Positions 33,175 to 41,978 of a stretch of 64,000 nucleotides of DNA are shown piece by piece (position 1 is the first letter of the stretch; every line of letters starts with the position of its first letter). The DNA is taken from contig NZ_CP074102.1 in the NCBI RefSeq assembly GCF_018310535.1, positions 5,952,001 to 6,016,000 on the forward strand, written 5' to 3'. Position numbers and translations under genes: made by a program. Under the pieces are notes generated by a model that saw only the letters and a program-made list of their open reading frames with translations, ran no database searches and was not told the DNA's origin. The stretch comes from Streptomyces mirabilis (lineage in GTDB: Bacteria > Actinomycetota > Actinomycetes > Streptomycetales > Streptomycetaceae).

Positions 33175-34782
33175 TCAGGAGTCGAAGCGGGCACGCAACG
33201 CCTTCTTGTCGAACTTGCCGACTCCGGTGCGCGGGATGGCCTCCACGACCTCGATACGGTCCGGGAGTTGCCAGCGCGCGAAGCCTCCGGCCTCGAGGTG
33301 CGCCCGCACGCGGTCGAGGGTCACGGTGGAGCCCGGGCGCGGGGCGACGCAGATCAGCGGACGCTCCTGCCACTTGTCGTCGGGGACGGCGATGACCGCG
33401 GCCTCGGCGACCTCCGGCAGCGCCATGACGGCCGACTCCATGTCCACCGAGGAGATCCACTCGCCGCCGGACTTGATGAGATCCTTCGCCCGGTCGGCGA
33501 TCACGACATAGCCGTCCGGTGAGCCGATGGCGATGTCCCCGGTACGGAACCAGCCGTCCTCCGTGAACTGGGCGGCGCCCTCACCGCCGAGGTAGGAATC
33601 GGCGATCCATGGCCCGCGTACGAGCAGATCGCCCATCGACGTTCCGTCCCACGCAAGGGAATTGCCCGCCTCGTCGCGAATGTCCATCTGTACTCCGGGC
33701 AGCGGAAGACCGGCCCGGGTGCGCACCGCGTCGGAGATCCGGTCCTCGTCCCAGTCGCGCATCCGTTCCTTCGGCCATGCCACACTGGCCAGCGGCGAGG
33801 TCTCGGTCATGCCCCACACCTGAACCAGAGGGATGCCGAAGTCGCGCCGGTAGCGTTCGATCAGGGCGCGCGGCGGACGGGCGCCGCCGCACAGCAGATG
33901 CCGTAGCGACGGCAATCCACCGCCGGCGGTGATCTCGTCGGCGACCGCCATCCAGATGGTGGGCACGCCCGCGGCGACGGTGACCCGCTCGGTGGCCATC
34001 AGCTCGACCAGGGCCACGGGATCCAGCGAGCCACTGAGGAACACCTGCTTGGCGCCGTAGGGAGTGGCGGTGTAGGGGACGCCCCAGGCGTTGGCGTGAA
34101 ACATGGGCACGACCGGCAGTACGCAGTCACCGGGGCCGATGGCCATGGCGGACTGCGAGGACGCGGCGATGGCGTGCAGCACGGTCGAACGGTGTGTGTA
34201 GAGCACGCCCTTGGGGCGGCCGGTGGTGCCGGAGGTGTAACACAGGCCGAGCGGCGACCGTTCGTCGATGTCGCGGGGGGCGTACGCATCCGGCAGGCCG
34301 GCGATCAGCTGTTCGTACGCCACCACCCCCGGCAGCGCGGTGTCGGGCACCTCGTCGCCGAGCACGATGACATGCCGCACGCCGGCGAGGCCGCCCCGCG
34401 CGTGCACCTTCTCCAGAAGCGGCAGCAGATCGGGATCGGCCAGGATGGCGCGGTCGTCCGCGTGGCCGATGATGTATGCCAGGTCCTCGGGGGAGAGCCT
34501 CAGGTTCAGGGTGTGCAGGACGCGCCCGGTGCAGGGCACGGCCCAGTAGGCCTCCAGGTGCCGGTATCCGTTCCAGGCAAGGGTGGCCACCCGGTCGTCC
34601 GGCGCCAGGCCGAGGGCGTCCAGGGCGTGCATCAACTGCTGTGCGCGCCGGGCGAATTCGGCGTACGTGTAACGGTGCACACGACCGTCGGGAAGTCGCG
34701 TGACCACCTCCGTGTCGGGAAAGTAGCGCGGGGCGTGTCCGAACAGCAGCCACGTGTTGAGCGGGGTCTCCATCATCGCCAT
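33175..34782 (-). CDS. Fatty-acid/aryl acyl-CoA ligase (AMP-forming)
   Basis: About 535 aa, with four closely spaced possible starts (34797, 34782, 34776, 34773) and no clear ribosome site. ANL-superfamily motifs: P-loop YTSGTTGRPKGV (about 185), VWGMTETSPLAS, DGWFRTGDIA, hinge DRAKDLIKSGGEWIS, and catalytic Lys in RTGVGKFDKK. Overall similarity is to medium/long-chain acyl-CoA synthetases. In context it could activate hydroxyacids, fatty acids or aromatic acids released by the two secreted esterases and imported by the divergent ABC system. Confidence 0.9.
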   Translation of the reverse strand: MAMMETPLNTWLLFGHAPRYFPDTEVVTRLPDGRVHRYTYAEFARRAQQLMHALDALGLAPDDRVATLAWNGYRHLEAYWAVPCTGRVLHTLNLRLSPEDLAYIIGHADDRAILADPDLLPLLEKVHARGGLAGVRHVIVLGDEVPDTALPGVVAYEQLIAGLPDAYAPRDIDERSPLGLCYTSGTTGRPKGVLYTHRSTVLHAIAASSQSAMAIGPGDCVLPVVPMFHANAWGVPYTATPYGAKQVFLSGSLDPVALVELMATERVTVAAGVPTIWMAVADEITAGGGLPSLRHLLCGGARPPRALIERYRRDFGIPLVQVWGMTETSPLASVAWPKERMRDWDEDRISDAVRTRAGLPLPGVQMDIRDEAGNSLAWDGTSMGDLLVRGPWIADSYLGGEGAAQFTEDGWFRTGDIAIGSPDGYVVIADRAKDLIKSGGEWISSVDMESAVMALPEVAEAAVIAVPDDKWQERPLICVAPRPGSTVTLDRVRAHLEAGGFARWQLPDRIEVVEAIPRTGVGKFDKKALRARFDS

Positions 34783-35023
34783 GGCGCACATCGTCACCGC
34801 GGCGCGGGACCCGGGCGACGGAGGAAGACTCCAGAACGTCCCTCACCTCAGTGGAGCAAGTACCCACACCGGTGACGGGTGGAGCGGCGCGGGGAGGGAG
34901 AAGACCCACACCCGCGCGGGGGCGTCTTGTGGAGATTCTCTCCGTAGCCGCTGCTCATGGCCGAACTTAACGTCTGCCCCACATCGGCATCCGCCGCTGC
35001 ATCCCCTGCGCATCCGAGGCGTC

Positions 35024-35782
35024 ATGAGACAACCGCGCGCCATCCTGGTCACGCAAGGCCTGTCCAAGGAGTTCCAGGGCTTCCGCGCTGTCAGCGCGGT
35101 GGACCTGAGGGTCACCGAGGGCACGGTCCACGCGCTCGTAGGCCCCAACGGGGCAGGAAAGACAACCCTGTTCAACCTGCTGACCGGATTTCTCAGGCCG
35201 TCCGGCGGGCGCATCACCTTCGCCGGACACGACATCACCGGACAGCCGCCGGAGCGCATCGCCGGCCTCGGTGTCGCCCGCTCCTTCCAGGTCACCAGCC
35301 TCTTTCCGCAGATGACAGCCCGCGAGCACGTCGAGCTCGCCCTCCAGTCGGGCACCGGTCTCGGCCGCCGGTTCTGGCGCACGGACAAACTGATGCGCCG
35401 CTTCTCCGGCCGGGCCCTCGAACTCCTCGGTGACGTCGGACTCGAGCACCTCGCCGACCGGCCCGCCGGAAACCTTCCGTACGGGCAGAAGCGCGCGCTG
35501 GAACTGGCCCTCGCCCTCGCCCTGGACCCGGCGCTGCTGCTGCTCGACGAGCCGACGGCCGGCATGGGCCTGGAGGACGTCGACCGCACCGTGGCCCTCG
35601 TCGACAGGATCCGCGAGGGACGCACCGTGGTGATGGTCGAGCACAACATGAGCGTCGTCGGCTCGCTCGCCGACACCGTCACGGTCCTGCAGCGCGGCGA
35701 AGTGCTCGTGGAGGGCCCTTACGACCGGGTCAGGACCGATCCACGGGTCGTCGAGGCGTACCTGGGGGCCGACGTTGCTTGA
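35024..35782 (+). CDS. LivG-like ABC importer ATPase
   Basis: 252 aa; start ATG 35024 preceded by GAGG. Walker A GPNGAGKTT (about 42-50), the LivG-type block VARSFQVTSLFPQMTAREHVELA, signature NLPYGQKRALELALAL, Walker B LLLLDEPTAGM, and switch His in VMVEHNMSVV. It belongs to the hydrophobic amino acid (HAAT) uptake family, which in actinomycetes also imports amides, urea and aromatic or short carboxylic acids. First gene of the five-gene importer; divergent from the acyl-CoA ligase across about 240 bp. Confidence 0.93.
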   Translation: MRQPRAILVTQGLSKEFQGFRAVSAVDLRVTEGTVHALVGPNGAGKTTLFNLLTGFLRPSGGRITFAGHDITGQPPERIAGLGVARSFQVTSLFPQMTAREHVELALQSGTGLGRRFWRTDKLMRRFSGRALELLGDVGLEHLADRPAGNLPYGQKRALELALALALDPALLLLDEPTAGMGLEDVDRTVALVDRIREGRTVVMVEHNMSVVGSLADTVTVLQRGEVLVEGPYDRVRTDPRVVEAYLGADVA

Positions 35783-36467
35783 GATCAAGGGCATCAGCGC
35801 CCGGTACGGCGAGGCCACGGCCCTGGACGAGGTGTCCCTGCAGGTCGGCGAAGGCGAGGTCGTCACTCTCGTCGGCCGCAACGGCGCGGGAAAGACCACC
35901 CTGCTGCGCTGCGCCATGGGGCTGCACCGTGAGATGACCGGCCGGGTTGCGCTGGCGGGCAGGGACATCACCGCAGCACCGCCGCATCGCAGAGCCCGGC
36001 TCGGCCTCGGGTACGTTCCCGACGACCGCGGCATCTACGCGGGCCTGTCCGTCGAGGAGAACCTGACCCTGCCGCCGGCCTCACCGGGCTCCGCGTGGCC
36101 ACTGCCCCGGATCTACGACGCCTTCCCGGTGCTCGCCGCGCGCCGCCGCTTCCCCGGCGGCAAGCTCTCCGGCGGTGAACAGCAGATGCTCGCCCTCGCC
36201 CGGGTCCTGCGCGCCGGCGCGCGTGTGCTGCTGTGCGACGAGCCGACCGAGGGCCTTGCCCCGGTCATCGTGCAGCAGATCGGCGAGATTCTGCGCGGGG
36301 CCAAGGAGTACGGGGTGTCGGTGCTGCTCGTGGAGCAGAATCTGCGCTTCGCCGCGACCATCGCCGACCGCCACTACCTCCTCGCGCAGGGCCGGATCGT
36401 CGAGGCGCTCGACAACGCCGACGTACGGCAACGCGAGGGCGAACTCCTCGCCTATCTCGGACTGTGA
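35775..36467 (+). CDS. LivF-like ABC importer ATPase
   Basis: 230 aa starting at TTG 35775, overlapping the preceding gene by 8 bp. Walker A GRNGAGKTTLLRCAMG, LivF-type GLGYVPDDRGIYAGLSVEENL, signature LSGGEQQMLALARVL, Walker B VLLCDEPTEGLAP, and switch region LLVEQNLRF (Gln in place of His, typical of LivF). It forms an ATPase heterodimer with the LivG-like subunit. Confidence 0.93.
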   Translation: MLEIKGISARYGEATALDEVSLQVGEGEVVTLVGRNGAGKTTLLRCAMGLHREMTGRVALAGRDITAAPPHRRARLGLGYVPDDRGIYAGLSVEENLTLPPASPGSAWPLPRIYDAFPVLAARRRFPGGKLSGGEQQMLALARVLRAGARVLLCDEPTEGLAPVIVQQIGEILRGAKEYGVSVLLVEQNLRFAATIADRHYLLAQGRIVEALDNADVRQREGELLAYLGL

Positions 36468-36515
36468 CACCCCGTCACCTCCGCTCATTCGGGACGTACG
36501 CATCAGGAGGAAGCA

Positions 36516-37763
36516 ATGAAGCACAGGCTGTCGACGGTCGCGGCCGCGGCCGCGGTGGGGGCACTGCTTGCGGGCTGCGGGGGCGGCGGACCGAGCTCGG
36601 GCGGCGGGAAGGTCAGCGACGACAAGATCGTGCTCGGTGTGCTCACCGACCTGTCCGGCGTCTACGCGGACATCGCGGGACCGAACTCGGTGCAGGCCGT
36701 GCAGATGGCCGTCGACGACTTCAAGAAGAAGTACGGCGACAAGGCGATCACCCAGAACATCGAGGTCATCAAGGCCGACCACCAGAACAAGCCGGAGATC
36801 GCCAACACCCAGGCTCGGGAGATGTACGACCGCAAGAAGGCCGACGCGCTCTTCGACGTGCCGACCTCGTCGGCGGCCCTCGCGGTGCAGACCGTCGCCA
36901 GCCAGGCCAAGAAGCTGTACTTCAACACCGGCGCCGCCACCACGGAACTCGCGGGCAAGACCTGCAATCCGTACACCTATGAATGGGCCTACGACACCTA
37001 CATGCTGGCGCACGGCACCGGCGCCGCGGTCACCGAAGCGGGAGGCAAGAACTGGTACACGATCTACCCGGACTACGCCTTCGGGCAGGACATGCAGCAG
37101 AAGTTCGAGACGGCCATCAAGGGCGCGGGCGGCAAGGTCGTCGCCAAGGACCCCACGCCGTTCCCCAGCGACAACTACTCCACCTTCCTGCTCAAGGCAC
37201 CGGGCCTGAAGCCGAAGCCGCAGGTGCTCGGGGCCCTGCAGGCGGGGGGTGACCTGGCCAACGTCGTCAAGCAGTACCAGCAGTTCAAACTGAAGGACAA
37301 GGGCATCGAGCTGGCCATCGGCCTGCTCTTCGACACCGATATCAAGGCCATCGGCGCGGACAAGCTTGCCGGAACAATGTTCACCACGGCCTGGTTCTGG
37401 AACGTCGACGCCAAGGCCCAGGCCTGGGCCGACCGGTTCAAGGAGCGCACAGGACAGCGGCCCACCTTCGACCAGGCGGCCGACTACTCGGCGGCGACGT
37501 ACTATCTGGAGGCCGCGCAGAAGGCGGGCAGCGACAAGGCGGCCGACGTCTCGAAGGAGCTGGACGGCACCAAGTTCAGCGACTTCTTCGCCCACAACGC
37601 CACCATCCGCGCCGAGGACCACCGGGTCGTCCACGACGCGTACCTGGCCAAGGTCAAGGACCCGGCCAAGGCGAGCGAGGCCGGTGACTACACCGAGCCG
37701 GTCAAGACCATCCCCGCCGCCGAGGCATTCGACCAGCCTTCGCCCGACTGCCATCTCAGCTGA
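36516..37763 (+). CDS. HAAT-family substrate-binding lipoprotein
   Basis: 415 aa. Lipoprotein signal with lipobox LLAGC (Cys near 21), then a Gly/Ser linker and a periplasmic-binding type I fold (KIVLGVLTDLSGVYADIAGP, VIKADHQNKPEIANTQAREM, FDVPTSSAALAV, NTGAATTELAGKTC). AGGAGG lies ahead of the ATG. The binding pocket would decide the ligand; sequence alone suggests amino-acid-like or small carboxylate compounds. It lies between the ATPase and permease genes, completing the importer. Confidence 0.92.
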   Translation: MKHRLSTVAAAAAVGALLAGCGGGGPSSGGGKVSDDKIVLGVLTDLSGVYADIAGPNSVQAVQMAVDDFKKKYGDKAITQNIEVIKADHQNKPEIANTQAREMYDRKKADALFDVPTSSAALAVQTVASQAKKLYFNTGAATTELAGKTCNPYTYEWAYDTYMLAHGTGAAVTEAGGKNWYTIYPDYAFGQDMQQKFETAIKGAGGKVVAKDPTPFPSDNYSTFLLKAPGLKPKPQVLGALQAGGDLANVVKQYQQFKLKDKGIELAIGLLFDTDIKAIGADKLAGTMFTTAWFWNVDAKAQAWADRFKERTGQRPTFDQAADYSAATYYLEAAQKAGSDKAADVSKELDGTKFSDFFAHNATIRAEDHRVVHDAYLAKVKDPAKASEAGDYTEPVKTIPAAEAFDQPSPDCHLS

Positions 37764-37823
37764 CCACCGGGGTCCGGCGGCCCGCACGACGGGCAGGCCG
37801 CCGGCCGAAGACGGGACCCACTC

Positions 37824-38690
37824 ATGACCTCGTTTCTCCAACAGGCCTTCAACGGGCTGGTCAGCGGCAGCTTCTACGCCCTGCTCGCCCTCGGCCTCGC
37901 CGTCATCTTCGGCATGCTGCGCGTGGTGAACTTCGCCCACGGCGCGCTCTACATGCTCGGCGCGTTCGGCGCGGTCGCCCTCGCCGACAGCGCGGGGCTC
38001 GGCTTCTGGTGGGCGCTGCTGCTCGTGCCCCTCGCACTCGCCGTCGCCGGCACCCTCCTCGAACGGTTGCTGATCCGCCGCCTGACGGCCCTCGACCCGC
38101 TCTACAACTTCCTGCTCACCTTCGGCATCGCGCTGGTCTGCCAGGACCTGCTGCGCATGAAGTACGGCGCGCAGTCCCAGCCCTACGAGCGCGGTCCCTT
38201 CCCCGGCTCCATGGATCTGGGCCTGTTCGACTTCCCGCGCTACCAGGTGTTCGTACTCGCCGTCTCGGTCGCCCTCTGCCTGGCCGTGTGGCTGCTGCTC
38301 ACCCGCACGCGGATCGGGACCATCGTGCGCGCGGCCACCGAACGCCCCGAACTCACCAGGGCGTTCGGCATCGACACGGGGCGCTGGGTCACGCCGGTCT
38401 TCGGCTTCGGCGTCGGGCTCGCGGCCCTGGCCGGCGTGCTCGCCGCACCCATGCGGGCGGTCAACTCCGGTATGGGCGGCGACCTGATCATCACGGTGTT
38501 CGCGGTCGTCGTCATCGGCGGCCTCGGCTCCGTCTTCGGCTCCGTGCTCGCCGGGTTCACCATCGGCATGCTCCAGGCCCTCGGCAACCTCTACGTCCCC
38601 GTCCTGTCACAGACCTCGGTCTACCTGCTGATGGCCGTCGTGCTGTTGGTCCGGCCCGCCGGACTGTTCGGCAAGGAGGAACACGCATGA
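37824..38690 (+). CDS. LivH-like ABC importer permease
   Basis: 288 aa integral membrane permease with about eight helices. LivH-type motifs: FNGLVSGSFYALLALGLAVI at the N-terminus, RVVNFAHGALYMLGAF, ERPELTRAFGIDTGR, and ITVFAVVVIGGLGSVFGSV near the C-terminus. The stop overlaps the next permease's ATG (ATGA). Confidence 0.93.
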   Translation: MTSFLQQAFNGLVSGSFYALLALGLAVIFGMLRVVNFAHGALYMLGAFGAVALADSAGLGFWWALLLVPLALAVAGTLLERLLIRRLTALDPLYNFLLTFGIALVCQDLLRMKYGAQSQPYERGPFPGSMDLGLFDFPRYQVFVLAVSVALCLAVWLLLTRTRIGTIVRAATERPELTRAFGIDTGRWVTPVFGFGVGLAALAGVLAAPMRAVNSGMGGDLIITVFAVVVIGGLGSVFGSVLAGFTIGMLQALGNLYVPVLSQTSVYLLMAVVLLVRPAGLFGKEEHA

Positions 38691-39718
38691 TCCTCGGCCT
38701 CCTCGAGAAGCTGCACGGCCGCCCCGCCCTGATCCGGTGGGGCCTGCTCACCGCCGGGCTGCTCGTGGCCATCGGCCTGCCCTGGGGCCTGTATCCGCCG
38801 GTCGCCACGGACATCCTCTGCTGGGGCCTGTTCGCCGTCGCCTTCGATCTGCTGCTCGGTCACGCCGGGCTGCTGTCCTTCGGACACGCGGCGTTCTGGG
38901 GCAGCTCGGCGTACGTCAGCGGGCTGATCGCCATCCACAGCGGACTGCCGTTCTACGTCGCCGTGCTGGGCGGGGCGGCGGCCGCCGCGCTGCTCGCCCT
39001 GCCCATCGGGTTCTTCGCGGTCCGGCGCAGCGGCATCTACTTCGCCATGGTCACCCTGGCCTTCGCGCAGATGGTGTACTTCATCGCCAACCAGTGGGGC
39101 GATGTCACGGGCGGCGAGAACGGTCTGCAGGGAATTCCCCGCGACCTGCCGGGCGTCGACCTGTCGGACTCGTTCGTCTTCTACTACGCGGCCCTGCCGG
39201 TGGTGCTGCTCGGCCTCGCCGCGGCCTGGCGGATCGTGCACTCCCCGTTCGGCCGGGTGATCGCCGCCGTGCGCGACAACTCCGCCCGTGCCCGTGCCCT
39301 GGGCTATGCCGCCGACCGCTACAAGCTCGTCGTCTTCACCGTCTCCGCGTTCCTGTCCGGCCTCGCGGGCGGGCTGTACGCGGTCAACCACGGTTTCGCC
39401 TCACTGCAGGAGGTGTACTGGACGACGTCGGGCAAGGTCGTCGTCATGACAGTCCTCGGCGGCATCGGCACCCTGTGGGGAAGCCTGCTGGGGGCGGGCG
39501 CCATCGTCCGCCTGGAGGACTGGCTGTCCACGTCCGGTTTCGAGGAGACCGGCCTGGTCACCGGCGGCGTCTTCATCGTCGTCGTCCTGCTCTTCCGCCG
39601 AGGAGTGTGGGGCACACTCGCGCACACGCTGCGCTCCCGTAGGCAGTCCCCGGCCCTCGACCGGGAACCACACCTGGAGCACGACCACGACGACTCGTCG
39701 CAACCGGTGTCGTCGTAG
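38687..39718 (+). CDS. LivM-like ABC importer permease
   Basis: 343 aa permease with eight to ten helices. Family motifs: LLGHAGLLSFGHAAFWGSSA, FAMVTLAFAQMVYF, AVRDNSARARALGYAADRYK and TVLGGIGTLWGSLLGA. The hydrophilic C-terminal tail is acidic and His-rich (EPHLEHDHDDSS). It is translationally coupled to the LivH-like gene; the regulator gene begins 72 bp later. Confidence 0.93.
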   Translation: MILGLLEKLHGRPALIRWGLLTAGLLVAIGLPWGLYPPVATDILCWGLFAVAFDLLLGHAGLLSFGHAAFWGSSAYVSGLIAIHSGLPFYVAVLGGAAAAALLALPIGFFAVRRSGIYFAMVTLAFAQMVYFIANQWGDVTGGENGLQGIPRDLPGVDLSDSFVFYYAALPVVLLGLAAAWRIVHSPFGRVIAAVRDNSARARALGYAADRYKLVVFTVSAFLSGLAGGLYAVNHGFASLQEVYWTTSGKVVVMTVLGGIGTLWGSLLGAGAIVRLEDWLSTSGFEETGLVTGGVFIVVVLLFRRGVWGTLAHTLRSRRQSPALDREPHLEHDHDDSSQPVSS

Positions 39719-39790
39719 ATCTGTGCAGACGGAGCCGGGGCGGTGAACATCGCAGGCGGGAACGCGTACCGGAACACTCAGGAGGCATCC

Positions 39791-41749
39791 GTGGACTCGA
39801 CGACCACACACAGTCGGGCCGATGTGGAGCCTGCGGCGCGTCTGCTGCGCCTGCTGCGCGAAGACGCCGCGCAGAGTGAGTACGACGCCCTCCTCGACCG
39901 ATGCCCTGGCGAGGACCGGCCCCGGCTCGCCCTGCTCGTCGACGACGCCCTGCAGGTACGGGCGCGCCTGGAGGAGCGTCGCCGCCGGGAGGCCGAGCTC
40001 GCCGCGCTCTACGAGACAGCGGGGGACTTGTCCTCACTGCGTGATCTGGAGGCCGTGCTCCAGGCCATCGTCCGCCGGGCTCGCAGCCTGCTCGGCACCG
40101 ACGTGGCCTACCTGATGCTCAACGACGCTCAACGCGGCGACACCTATATGAGGGTGACCGACGGGATACGCACCGACGCGTTCAAGCAGGCGCGGCTGGC
40201 CATGGGCGCAGGCCTCGGCGGTCTTGTGGCCAAGACGGCGGTTCCGTACAACACCTCCGACTACTTCGCCGACCTGCGCTTCGAGCACTGCATCGACGAC
40301 GTCGTAGGCGGCGAGGGGCTGATCTCCATCGAGGGAGTGCCTCTCAAACTCGGCGAGAACGTCATTGGCGTCCTGTTCGCCGCCAACCGCCGGGTCCGCC
40401 CCTTCTCCGAGCACGAAGTGGCCCTGCTCGTCTCGCTCGCCAACCACGCCGCCATCGCCATCGAGAACGCGACCCTCTTCCAAGACGTACGCAGAGCAGT
40501 CGACGAACTCACCGAAGCCAACGGCGTCATCCGCGCCCACAGCGAATCCATCGAACGCGCCGCCGCCCTGCATGAGCGGCTCACCACCATCGTTCTCGAC
40601 GGCGGTGGGATGGCCGACGTGGCGCAGACCCTCGCCGAAGTCCTCGGCGGGAGCATCCTCGTCCTGGACCCTCGCGGCCGCACCATGGCCGCCGCCGGTG
40701 ACGACCCTCTCGTCGAACAGGCCCGCACCGAAGGAGCGCTCCCGGATCCGTGTCCCGCCGCCCTCGCGGTCCGAGACGCCCGGGTGCTGAGCACGGACGC
40801 CCGCCGCACCCGCCGTATCCCGGCCGGAGCCGACGGATCCGCTGCCTGCGCCACTCCCATCGTGGCCGGCAGCGAACTCCTGGGCGTTCTGCTGCTCGTC
40901 CGCGACCACCTGGACGCCTCAGGAGTACGTTCTCTCGAACGTGCCGCGCTCGTCACCGCGCTGATGCTGCTCAGCGAACGCACCGTCGCCGAGGCCGAGC
41001 ACCGGCTGCGCGGCGAGATCCTTGAGGACCTGCTCGGCTCCCCGCACCGGGATCCGGAAGGCCTGCGGCGCCGGGCCACCCTGGTGGGCCTCGACCTCCA
41101 CCGCCCGCACACGGTGTTCGCCGCCCGCTGCCGTGACAGCGCCCATCGGCGACGCATCGCCGATGCCGCGGCTTCGTACGCCGCCCATGCCCGGGGTCTC
41201 GCGGGCGAATACCGGGGCGACACCGTCGTCCTCCTGCCGCAGGATCCGGACCCCGACGAGGCCGCCCGCACCCTGGCCGACCACTTGTCGCGGGTCGTGG
41301 ACAAACTGGTCACTGTCGGCGCCGCGACGGCCGCGCCCGGCATCGACGCCATCGTCGAGGCACACCACGACGCGGCCCGCTGCCTGGACGTCCTGCTCGC
41401 GCTCGACCGCGACGGAGAAGGGGCGTCCCCCGGCGAACTGGGCGTCTACGGGCTGCTGTTCCATCAGGCGGGCCGCGAGGAGCTGCACCGCTTCGTGCGC
41501 CGCACCATCGGCCCCGTCCTCGACTACGACACCCAGCGCGGCGGCGAGCTCACCCGCACCCTGCTCGCCTTCTTCGCCTGCGACACCGGGCTGGGCCGCA
41601 CCGCCGCCGAGCTCTACATCCACGTCAACACGCTCTACCAGCGCATCGACCGCATCACCTCGCTGCTCGGCCCGCAGTGGCGCCACGGTGACCAGGTGCT
41701 GCAGGTGCATCTCGCCCTCAAGGTCCACATGGTCCTGTCCGCCGCGTGA
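39791..41749 (+). CDS. GAF-domain PucR-family transcriptional regulator
   Basis: 652 aa from GTG 39791 (AGGAGG, 6-nt spacing); an ATG 48 nt upstream lacks one. A helical N-terminus precedes a GAF sensor domain (about 60-235: DLEAVLQAIVRRARSLLGTD, ENATLFQDV), a coiled linker, a second degenerate sensory region, and the C-terminal PucR helix-turn-helix (TAAELYIHVNTLYQRIDRI). PucR regulators typically activate catabolic genes in response to a small ligand. It directly follows the importer genes and is the probable regulator of this module. Its stop is 17 bp before direct repeat B. Confidence 0.9.
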   Translation: MDSTTTHSRADVEPAARLLRLLREDAAQSEYDALLDRCPGEDRPRLALLVDDALQVRARLEERRRREAELAALYETAGDLSSLRDLEAVLQAIVRRARSLLGTDVAYLMLNDAQRGDTYMRVTDGIRTDAFKQARLAMGAGLGGLVAKTAVPYNTSDYFADLRFEHCIDDVVGGEGLISIEGVPLKLGENVIGVLFAANRRVRPFSEHEVALLVSLANHAAIAIENATLFQDVRRAVDELTEANGVIRAHSESIERAAALHERLTTIVLDGGGMADVAQTLAEVLGGSILVLDPRGRTMAAAGDDPLVEQARTEGALPDPCPAALAVRDARVLSTDARRTRRIPAGADGSAACATPIVAGSELLGVLLLVRDHLDASGVRSLERAALVTALMLLSERTVAEAEHRLRGEILEDLLGSPHRDPEGLRRRATLVGLDLHRPHTVFAARCRDSAHRRRIADAAASYAAHARGLAGEYRGDTVVLLPQDPDPDEAARTLADHLSRVVDKLVTVGAATAAPGIDAIVEAHHDAARCLDVLLALDRDGEGASPGELGVYGLLFHQAGREELHRFVRRTIGPVLDYDTQRGGELTRTLLAFFACDTGLGRTAAELYIHVNTLYQRIDRITSLLGPQWRHGDQVLQVHLALKVHMVLSAA

Positions 41750-41766
41750 TCACCGGCCGACGCGCA

Positions 41767-41971
41767 GAAGAAACGATGCCGCCCGCGCAATCGTGGTTTG
41801 CCGGCAACAAGGTTGCGGCCCCCCGGAGCCGATCCGAGGGGCCGCAGTCGTGCGTTGCGCGTTCTTTGCACTTGTCCGGGAGAACGACCGGGGAATCGCC
41901 GTTCCCTGGTGTGACGTCAGTTCGAGCCGGGAGCGGCCCGATCGGGCCCGTGAGTGACGGGCGGGCCCGGG
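41767..41971. repeat. Direct repeat copy B (about 205 bp), right border of esterase/transport module
   Basis: Same orientation as copy A at 29812-30013 and about 90% identical by hand alignment, with substitutions spread evenly and one single-base indel in the central hairpin. The hairpin GCGGCCCC...GGGGCCGC at 41815-41845 has a mismatch relative to copy A. It fills nearly the whole gap between the convergent PucR-type and GH5 genes. Confidence 0.88.
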
Positions 41972-41978
41972 GGTCGGG

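Noticed and set aside
29812..41971. Interpretation of the module as an integrative element with tRNA attachment sites
   Set aside because: No integrase, excisionase or replication gene is present and the repeat does not include the tRNA 3' end, so a classic att pair is not supported.
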